A stretch of DNA of 64,000 bases from Paenibacillus sp. D2_2 (GTDB lineage Bacteria; Bacillota; Bacilli; Paenibacillales; Paenibacillaceae). A model generated the notes under the pieces. The model was not told where the DNA came from. It was given only the letters and a program-made list of their open reading frames with translations, and searched no databases. Shown piece after piece: positions 57,341 to 64,000 of this stretch. The stretch is taken from contig NZ_CP133605.1 in assembly GCF_031199965.1 (NCBI RefSeq), positions 4,671,001 to 4,735,000 of the forward strand. Direction: 5' to 3'. The stretch's first letter is position 1. Every line of letters begins with the position of its first letter. The position numbers were made by a program, and so were the translations under genes.

Positions 57341-58096
57341 TTAAACTTGAGCAAGAACGCTTTTTTTGTATTCCTTCGGCGTCATATTCATTTGCTTGTA
57401 AAATACCCGGTTGAAATAAGACGGATCGGTAAAGCCGCATTCCACGGAGATGCGATAGGCGGGATACCCAGTAGTCTCAAGAAGCTTGCAAGCATGTGCA
57501 ATCTTGAGCTTGTTCACATAATCCGTATAAGTAACGCCGAGCTCCCTTTTGAATATGCGGCTAAAATATTGGGCATTCATGTACACATGACTCGCCACCA
57601 TTTGCAAGGTCAACTTATCTTTGTAATTCTGCTGAATATAATCGACGGCTTCTTTAATAAAGCGCTGACACTCTTGAGCCGATTCTATCTGATAAGTTTC
57701 TGATAAACTATTTTCTTCTGATTGTGCGGCCTTCTCCAAACCCTTACGAATCAGTTGCCGCACTTTTTCTGGTTTAACCGGTTTAAGCAGGTATTCGTGT
57801 ACCTGTAGACTGATTGCCGCCTGTGCATAGGAGAAATCCGAGCTGGCCGACAAAATCGTCACGTAGGCGTCAGGGAGAAACTGGCGAATCTCCTGCAACG
57901 CAGATATTCCATCCATTTCAGGTAACATAATATCCATAAAAATAATATCCGGCCGATATTGCTTGGCGAGCTTAATCGCTTGCATACCGGTATCGCAAAT
58001 AAGAAGCTTATCTTCAGCACCCAGAATTTCCTCTGCGATGGATTGAAGAAATTCCTGTTCTATCGGTTCATCTTCAACAAACATAACTACGCTCAT
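57341..58096 (-). CDS. AraC-type response regulator
   Basis: A 251-residue regulator. The receiver domain has Asp near residue 53 in DIIFMDIMLPEMD and Lys in YLLKPVKPE. The C-terminal AraC/XylS HTH pair spans about residues 155-251 (SRIFKRELGVTYTDYVNKLKIAHACKLLETTG, then CGFTDPSYFNRVFYKQMNMTP). It is translationally coupled to the PocR-LytS kinase and probably controls the microcompartment operon. ATG 58096 follows GAGGTG. Confidence 0.88.
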   Translation of the reverse strand: MSVVMFVEDEPIEQEFLQSIAEEILGAEDKLLICDTGMQAIKLAKQYRPDIIFMDIMLPEMDGISALQEIRQFLPDAYVTILSASSDFSYAQAAISLQVHEYLLKPVKPEKVRQLIRKGLEKAAQSEENSLSETYQIESAQECQRFIKEAVDYIQQNYKDKLTLQMVASHVYMNAQYFSRIFKRELGVTYTDYVNKLKIAHACKLLETTGYPAYRISVECGFTDPSYFNRVFYKQMNMTPKEYKKSVLAQV

Positions 58097-58100
58097 TGCA

Positions 58101-59299
58101 TCACCTCGCATTTGGTTGAGTAGGGATGCGGATGTTAATAGTGCTCCCGCTGTAATCGGATTTCACGATTGATAACCCATACTCTTCTCCGAAATAACGC
58201 TTCAAACGGCTATCGGTACTCCGGAAGCCCACACCGATCTTACTGTCCGGCTGATGAATGAGCTTTAGTACCTCCGGCGAGAAACCGTTACCGTTGTCTA
58301 TTACAGAAATGGTGATATCATTTCTGTACTTTTCGGCAATCAGACGAACGGTTCCCCGTCCCGCTTAGGGGTAATCCCATGAATTACCGCATTTTCCACA
58401 ATAGGCTGAATCACCATATTCGGAATTCGATAAGCCTTCAATTCATTAGGAACGATGATTTCATACTGAAGACGGTTCTTGAAACGCGCCTTTTGTATAT
58501 ACAAATACTTCTCAATGTTATCCATTTCGGATGCGATAGTATGAAGCTGTTCATCCTGCTTAACATTGTATCGCAGTAAGTCGGACAGGCAATAGATCAA
58601 TTCCTCCGTCGTATGGGAGTGTTCGAAATAGGCGATGCGGGCAATGGAATTCAAAGTATTGAACAGAAAATGTGGATTGATTACGAGTGACATATTTTTT
58701 GCTTCTAAGTCAATCACTTTCTTCTCCAGTAATTCCTTTTCCGCAGACAGACGATTGATAATCCTTGTGTTGTCCTGTGTACTTTCAGCGATGTCGAGCG
58801 CAATATTCCTAGCGATATGATGACAAAGCTGCTCGTGAATATCTGCTTTATCCTTGTCAATGGTAGGAAAAGCCGATATCGCCTTCGCGACAACCTCTAA
58901 ATCCAGCCCTTTCATTTCGGACAATTCTGCCGTGTTAATCAGATACTTCTGAAATTCCCTCTCCTGTGAATACGCTTGCATTCCCGATATGAAGCCAACA
59001 ACCTCATCTTTGACCATAATGGGCAGCAAAATATTCTCCAGGCCGTAACAACAAACGAATCGTCCCTGTTCGCCGGAATTAAAGCGCTTCAAATAATCCG
59101 CGCAAGGACGCGTAGGATTTTCCCAACAAATATGCCTACAGAAATCAGGTGACGGATTGAACTCCAACAAGACGTCTCCGTTGTTATCGTGCAGCAGCAG
59201 CGAGAACTTGGAAAGAGACAGGATGCCGCTGTATCTTGCGTATACTTTGGTTGCGATCTGATTATCGGTTTTCAGCATAATCTCGATGCACCCTTTCAT
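58101..59299 (-). CDS. PocR-domain LytS-type sensor histidine kinase (frame broken once)
   Basis: A roughly 400-residue soluble kinase. The N-terminal PocR ligand-binding domain (about residues 20-170) has conserved Cys residues (FCRHICWENPTRPCADYL, then RFVCCYGLENILLPIM). A coiled coil leads to the His_kinase domain with phospho-His near 209 (INPHFLFNTLNSIARI) and ATP-binding GHL region. One G is missing at 58354-58357; the true end overlaps the regulator start. PocR domains sense small molecules such as propanediol in microcompartment pathways. An alternative start is ATG 59278. Confidence 0.85.
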
Positions 59300-59462
59300 A
59301 GAGAATGAACGGGAAAATAGACATTACATGCTATTTTTTTCACAATATATCATCTCTATTATAGCAATATTCAGCCTGTTTGGAAATAGTACATCCTCCC
59401 CCTTGGACGCCTATTTATAGAAATACACCATTTCTACAAAGTCGACATTCGCGGACAAAAAT

Positions 59463-59501
59463 AAAAGGCCAAAACTCATTTACCGAGTTTTGGCCTTTTC
59501 T
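59463..59501 (-). terminator. Terminator of the microcompartment operon
   Basis: The minus strand has AAAAGGCCAAAACTCG, a short loop and GAGTTTTGGCCTTTT. Confidence 0.8.
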
Positions 59502-59516
59502 GAGAATCGAAATAAA

Positions 59517-59798
59517 TTATAACTTAGCAGCTGGAAGAATATTCTCCACTTCGCTGTGAGGACGTGGAATCACATGTACTGATATCAGTTCCCCTACACG
59601 CTGTGCAGCTGCAGCACCAGCGTCCGTTGCTGCTTTCACTGCTCCTACATCACCACGTACCATTACGGTGACAAGTCCGCCACCTACCATCTCTTTACCG
59701 ATCAGGGTGACATTAGCTGCTTTGACCATAGCGTCCGCTGCTTCGATAGAACCTACCAGACCTTTTGTTTCAATTAGACCCAATGCTTCTGATTTCAT
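59517..59798 (-). CDS. BMC-H shell protein, copy 1 (PduA/EutM-like)
   Basis: A 93-residue single-BMC-domain protein (ALGLIETKGLVGSIEAADAM, KEMVGGGLVTVMVRGDVGAV, SVHVIPRPHSEVENILP). Hexamers tile the flat facets of bacterial microcompartments and their central pores pass substrates. Nearly identical to the protein at 59908-60195. Last gene of the operon. Confidence 0.95.
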   Translation of the reverse strand: MKSEALGLIETKGLVGSIEAADAMVKAANVTLIGKEMVGGGLVTVMVRGDVGAVKAATDAGAAAAQRVGELISVHVIPRPHSEVENILPAAKL

Positions 59799-59907
59799 GT
59801 TACATTCCTCCTAAAATTTTTGTGAGATTAAAGCGCTTGCTTACCGAAACAAACTTGCTTCGGAAGCATAGGCTTGTTTAATAATATTTTGAATTATGCC
59901 TTATGCC

Positions 59908-60195
59908 TTAAGCTTTAGCATCCGGAAGGATGTTCTCCACTTCGCTGTGAGGACGAGGAATCACATGTACCGACACGAGCTCCCCTACATTCTTTGCAGC
60001 CACGGCGCCAGCATCCACCGCCGCCTTCACCGCTCCTACATCGCCCCGTACCATCACAGTAACAAGGCCTCCACCTACCATCTCTTTGCCAATCAGGGTG
60101 ACGTTGGCCGCTTTGACCATTGCGTCCGCCGCTTCAATTGAGCCTACCAAACCTTTTGTTTCAACCAAACCAAGAGCTTCTGATCTCATGTTCAT
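59908..60195 (-). CDS. BMC-H shell protein, copy 2 (PduA/EutM-like)
   Basis: A 95-residue paralogue of the 59517 protein, differing mainly in the helix before the C-terminus (VDAGAVAAKNVGELVSVHVIPR) and the last residues. Ribosome site GGAGG before ATG. The two likely co-assemble in the shell. Confidence 0.95.
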   Translation of the reverse strand: MNMRSEALGLVETKGLVGSIEAADAMVKAANVTLIGKEMVGGGLVTVMVRGDVGAVKAAVDAGAVAAKNVGELVSVHVIPRPHSEVENILPDAKA

Positions 60196-60201
60196 TTCCT
60201 C

Positions 60202-60849
60202 CTAACAGTTTTTTATGATTTTGACAACAGACGCCGATGTCAGATCCATCGCGTTGGCCTCTTCAACATCGATATGACAGTCAAGAGCGGCGTCACTACT
60301 AACTCTAATCGCGACCTGATTGTACCCTCCGCCCCGGAGACCATCAAATTGAATACTGACCATTTCTCCGTCAGTTACGCCAAAGTACAGGGCATCATCA
60401 GGTGTCATATGAATGTGGCGCTGTGCAACCATCAAGCCGCAGGTAATATATACGCTTCCCTTAGGTCCGACCAACGTGACGCCCGGTGTGCCTTCAAGCT
60501 CCCCGGACATGCTTACCGGAGCTTTCGCACCCAACTTAAAACAGTCTCCTCGCATAACTTCTACCTGGGTCTGTTTCCGCACTGGGCCGAGAACCCGCAC
60601 TTTTTCGATAGCTCCCTTGGGCCCGCAGACCGTAATGGTCTCATTACAGGCATACTGTCCAGGTTGGGACAAATCACGCATTTTGGTTAGCGTATATCCA
60701 GCTCCGAAGAGCGTCTCCACATCAGCCTGGGAAAGATGCACGTGGCGGTTCGAAATCCCTAAAGGGATGGAGCGCGGCTCCTGTTCCGCCTTTCCGGCAC
60801 CGGATACAACCTCCATTAACAATGAAAGTACCTGATCATAGTTCCCCAC
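60202..60849 (-). CDS. pduL: Phosphate propanoyltransferase (PduL)
   Basis: A 215-residue zinc acyltransferase converting acyl-CoA and phosphate to acyl-phosphate plus CoA. The two half-domains carry NRHVHLS near residue 35 and QRHIHMT near residue 144. The first about 18 residues (MGNYDQVLSLLMEVVSG) form an amphipathic helix that could be an encapsulation peptide. GTG start shares one base with the aldehyde dehydrogenase stop (TAGTG). Confidence 0.93.
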   Translation of the reverse strand: MGNYDQVLSLLMEVVSGAGKAEQEPRSIPLGISNRHVHLSQADVETLFGAGYTLTKMRDLSQPGQYACNETITVCGPKGAIEKVRVLGPVRKQTQVEVMRGDCFKLGAKAPVSMSGELEGTPGVTLVGPKGSVYITCGLMVAQRHIHMTPDDALYFGVTDGEMVSIQFDGLRGGGYNQVAIRVSSDAALDCHIDVEEANAMDLTSASVVKIIKNC

Positions 60850-62325
60850 TAGCAGTCACCGCTTTTCTGCAAAATAGACACCAGCTCATCGACCAGATTC
60901 AACAGTAATGCATTCTCCTGTTGCTTCGGCGCCTGCGGAGATGTAACAGAATTAGAATAAGGGCTTGGTGCCGTAACGTCCTTAATGCCATAAGCCACAC
61001 GCTTGATATTAATCAAGTGCTGTGGTCCCACATTATCCGAGGTGGCGCTGCCCCCCAGGTTCCACATCCCAAAGTGAAGGCTGGGCAAGCCCGGTGCTTG
61101 CGCCAACGCCACCCTGAGTAGAGCCCGTATTCACCAAAATACGGAATACAGGTTTTTGCGCAAATTCCATAACCATATCGTGATTCTGCGTATGGATGGA
61201 GAAGCTATGGCCTACGCCGCCGTTACGCAGCAACGCCACACTTAGATCGCAAGCTTCACGCCAGTCCTGTACGGTGTAGAACGCTAGCACTGTAGTAAGC
61301 TTTTCATAGGACAACGGGAATTCCGCTCCCACGCCCTGCTGTTCGCCTAACAGTACCTTGGTCTCAGCTGGAATTTGAATACCGGCTGCTTCCGCGATCA
61401 CCTGAGGTGAACGTCCCACCAGTTTTGAATTCATGGCATGGCCTTTTACAAACAGCTTGGCCGAGACTTTAGCGGTTTCTTCCTGATTCATAAAGTAACC
61501 ACCCTGGCGTTTAAACTCCTCGATCACCTGAGCACGGATGCATTCCTCTACGATAACAGACTGCTCAGAAGCACAGATTGTACCGTAATCGAAGGTTTTG
61601 CTGGCAATGATATTGGCTACCGCCTTTGGAATATCAGCGGTGCGCTCAATATAGGCCGGTACATTACCCGGTCCCACCCCAAGTGCCGGCTTACCCGCAC
61701 TGTAGGCTGATTTCACCATAGCCGAGCCGCCTGTGGCGATAATCATTGCGATTTCATTGCACTTCATCAGTTCCTGCGTCGCAGGCATAGAAGGCTTGGT
61801 AACGCAGCCAATGATACCTTCCGGAGCCCCTGCCTCAACAGCGGCGGTGTGCATCAATTCAGCTGCCCGCTTGATGGATTTCTTTGCCGAAGGATGCGGT
61901 GAGAAGATAATTCCATTACGAGACTTTATCGCAATGATAGATTTGAAAATCGTAGTGGATGTCGGATTGGTTGATGGAATAATCCCCATAAGAAGTCCGA
62001 CAGGCTCAGCGATCTCTATTAATTGATTGGTCTTGTCCTCACGGATAATCCCAATCGTCTTCGTATCCCGAATGGATTCATACAGCTCAGTGGAAGCCAG
62101 ACGGTTTTTGAAGATTTTATCCTCTACCTTACCAAATCCGGTTTCCTCTACTGCCAACGCTGCCAGATCGGCGGCGTTGACCTCCGCTACCCGCACCATG
62201 TTTCGTACAATTCTGTCAATCTGTTCAGCATCGTACCCGGCAAGGATGTCGGTAGCCGCTTTGCCTGCGCGGGCCAAGTCCCGGGTTTCCTGAATCGATT
62301 GCAAGTCATAATCATAATTTTCCAA
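60849..62325 (-). CDS. CoA-acylating aldehyde dehydrogenase of the PduP/EutE type (frame broken once)
   Basis: A roughly 490-residue enzyme oxidising an aldehyde to acyl-CoA with NAD. The catalytic Cys is in YGTICASEQSVI near residue 250, and the corrected C-terminal half has FTLGCGTWGGSATSDN. The extreme C-terminus (LLLNLVDELVSILQK) is an amphipathic helix fitting an encapsulation peptide. One C is missing at 61083-61085. The ribosome site AGGAGG directly abuts ATG 62334, so TTG 62325, nine bases away, is the better start. Confidence 0.9.
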
Positions 62326-62359
62326 GTGAAACATCCTCCTCTCGCTTACTGCTTACTGC

Positions 62360-63096
62360 TTACTGCTGATAATAATTGCGGAACCGCTTGAGCAACTTCA
62401 TCTTGTTTGCCTTGGAAATTGTCGTCATGCTCATTCCATATGCAGGACCGCACTCTCTGGCCAGTCCGCGCAGCTTCACGGCTGTCATCGTTTCCAGTAG
62501 CTCCATTGCTTTATCAAGTCCTGATTCCTTTACCAACACATCAATCTGTTGTTTGAATGGGCTGCCTAGCACTGCCGGATCTCCCTTGTCCGTTTCCGGA
62601 CTGGCGTCCCTAGACGTAAGATCCTGACCGAGATCGGCCACCAGTACAGGGAAGCCTTCTTCGCCACCGCTATTGATTGTGACATCGGGCTCCGCATCCA
62701 GTGGAACATCAGTCATAGCGTCCGGTTCCGGAGTCTGTTCCGGCATCTGTTCCGCCGCCTCATTATGCTGTACTGGCAACGCTGGCTCGTCCTCGTCCTT
62801 CTCCATAGCCATGTTCGATACATTACGTCGGCCGATGATGCTCTCAATGTCGTCGTGGGGTCTTGGAATGACATGCCGGCTGACCAATATATCACTGCCC
62901 AATTGTTGCACCGCGGAGGCACCTGCTTCCACGGATGCTTGAACAGCACCGACATCGCCGGTTACTGCGATCGTCACTAGCCCGCCGCCCACATTGCACT
63001 TTTCTATCAGTTCTACCTGAGCTGATTTGAGCATGATGTCCAGACATTCAATCGCCGGAAGAAGTCCCGCGTTTCAATTAATCCAAGCGCCTGCAT
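62360..63096 (-). CDS. BMC shell protein with long acidic linker and C-terminal SAP/Rho-N-like domain (frame broken once)
   Basis: A roughly 245-residue protein. Residues about 1-90 are a BMC domain (MQALGLIETRGLLPAIECLD, NVGGGLVTIAVTGDVGAVQA, SRHVIPRPHDDIESI). An acidic, Pro/Glu/Asp-rich linker of about 85 residues follows. The last about 65 residues (LLETMTAVKLRGLARECGPA, MTTISKANKMKLLKRFRNYY) look like a small helical SAP or Rho N-terminal domain. One G is missing at 63066-63068. GGAGG precedes ATG 63096. Confidence 0.85.
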
Positions 63097-63110
63097 GCTA
63101 TCACCTCCTG

Positions 63111-63767
63111 TTACTGCAGTTTCCGATCAGGGCCACCCGTCGGATAAGTCAGATAAAACATCCTCGCGCAGTCCGACGATCCCTTGGTCGCTTTCACCCC
63201 TTTGGGGATGTAGAGTACATCTCCCTCATGAGCGGTGAAGGTTCTATCGTTCAAAGTGACATCGAGCGTGCCTTCCAACACGATATAAGTTTCTTCCTGG
63301 GCTGTCTCCTGCTCGAAGCTATCGTGATCAACTTTCAGAAACCCTGCGCTCATGGAACAATCCGTCTTCCCGATTACCTCTTGACGATATACCTTGGCAC
63401 CGGGTTTTCCCGTTTCGTAAGCTTCCATTTTTACCGTCTGGCCCCGCACAAGTTTCAAGCCAGTCGGATCCGTCTCCGCCTGATAAGGTGGCTCAAGCGC
63501 CGTTCCCAACAGCTTTTCAACCAAACCTTTTTCCGATAACATCTTGAATACTTTAAAAATGGAATTCATGTCGAGATCATCCTGAGTTTCGCAACCTACA
63601 ACCTCGGAGCTCAAAGTCCCACATGGCTGATTGGTAAACTCCACCCCAAGCTCCCTTGCCTTATCTTGGGCAGCCGGTGTTACAATCGTGTTACTGTCAA
63701 TACAGCACCGCTTCTGTCCGGAAGCCACACATTCTTCCACATCCGCAGCGCATATCAGTTTTTTCAA
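63111..63767 (-). CDS. EutQ-like cupin protein
   Basis: A 218-residue protein with an N-terminal Cys-rich helical part and a C-terminal cupin (DHDSFEQETAQEETYIVLEG, then GDVLYIPKGVKATKGSS). Similar to ethanolamine-utilisation EutQ, proposed to act as an acetate kinase or assembly factor in microcompartments. TTG start behind GGGGGCG. Just upstream of the extended BMC protein in the same operon. Confidence 0.85.
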   Translation of the reverse strand: MKKLICAADVEECVASGQKRCCIDSNTIVTPAAQDKARELGVEFTNQPCGTLSSEVVGCETQDDLDMNSIFKVFKMLSEKGLVEKLLGTALEPPYQAETDPTGLKLVRGQTVKMEAYETGKPGAKVYRQEVIGKTDCSMSAGFLKVDHDSFEQETAQEETYIVLEGTLDVTLNDRTFTAHEGDVLYIPKGVKATKGSSDCARMFYLTYPTGGPDRKLQ

Positions 63768-63811
63768 CAGTTCTCGCCCCCTCTCGCTGCATTAGATTTC
63801 TGTTCGGACAT

Positions 63812-64000
63812 TTATTCGAAAACGCAGTCCGCGTCGATGATGCCGACGACGACGGCATCTACAGGAACATCGTCTTTTTGCAGCATTTTGCGGGCCGAAG
63901 AGCCGGTGCTGACGATCACTCGATCGCCTATGCCAGCGCCGATCGTATCGACTACAATCAAGCGGCGCCCGTCGTCGCTTCCACCAATCACCTCGGCAAG
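63812..64000 (-). CDS. EutN/CcmL-type BMC vertex protein (5' part outside window)
   Basis: The C-terminal about 62 residues of a BMC-P pentamer protein: LAEVIGGSDDGRRLIVVDTI, GAGIGDRVIVSTGSSARK and VPVDAVVVGIIDADCVFE. These proteins close the corners of microcompartment shells. The gene runs off the right edge, where the rest of the operon and its signature enzyme should lie. Confidence 0.9.
   Translation of the reverse strand, partial: LAEVIGGSDDGRRLIVVDTIGAGIGDRVIVSTGSSARKMLQKDDVPVDAVVVGIIDADCVFE

Noticed and set aside
57159..57440. Minus-strand ORF of 93 codons at the end of the response regulator
   Set aside because: It overlaps the regulator C-terminus in another frame and crosses its terminator.
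59816..59840. CcpA (cre) site near AAAGCGCTT
   Set aside because: Only the core matches, and the site lies inside the operon between two shell genes.

Overview
The window comes from a low-to-mid GC, endospore-forming Gram-positive bacterium, most likely Paenibacillus or a close relative. Evidence is the alpha/beta-type SASP, SspI, YlbJ, YunB, a YjcZ-type mini-protein, a LytH-like peptidase next to LipA/YutD, a Lia/Psp envelope-stress operon, a T-box on trpS and GTG/TTG starts with strong Shine-Dalgarno sites. No tRNA, rRNA, CRISPR array, prophage or transposase gene was seen.

About thirty single-base indels, nearly all one-base losses inside short G/C (sometimes A/T) runs, split otherwise normal housekeeping genes. 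I read these as sequencing or assembly errors rather than pseudogenes, so split genes are annotated as single genes with the shift position noted.

Layout. 0-7 kb: end of a lipid-flippase gene, DUF456 protein, HAD phosphatase, then an mntABCD-type manganese ABC operon with an MntR-like operator, followed by a decayed duplicate of the operon's two ends. 7-13.6 kb: two tandem class B penicillin-binding protein genes separated by a hairpin repeat, a membrane transglutaminase and a small membrane protein. 13.8-20.3 kb: MFS transporter, YjcZ mini-gene, Toprim protein, Sco1/ctaB (cytochrome oxidase assembly), trpS with a Trp T-box, aldose epimerase. 20.4-34.6 kb: sporulation and housekeeping genes (SASP, pepF, YycC-like, DUF2225, truncated globin, ylbJ, nadK, CtpB-like protease, yutD, lipA, lytH-like, yunB, rRNA methyltransferase, ktrA, sspI). 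34.9-44.3 kb: prfC, zwf, ywmB-like, then a liaR-liaS-liaF-pspA-pspC-pspA-liaI-like operon for envelope stress. 44.7-55.3 kb: ion transporter, KhtT-like subunit, YitT-family protein behind a candidate structured RNA, nrdDG, DUF1848, a Tet-type ribosomal protection protein with an overlapping leader ORF, yvdC/yvdD-like genes. 55.8-64 kb: an EamA transporter with a small probable regulator, a PocR-LytS sensor kinase/AraC response regulator pair, and the downstream part of a bacterial microcompartment operon (two BMC-H, PduL, acylating aldehyde dehydrogenase, an extended BMC protein, EutQ, EutN vertex protein), running off the right edge; the signature enzyme is not in the window.

Two intergenic repeat families run through the window: a roughly 300-bp hairpin repeat (two copies) and a MITE-like family of up to about 220 bp with many deletion derivatives, some of whose ends supply the stop codon of the neighbouring gene.
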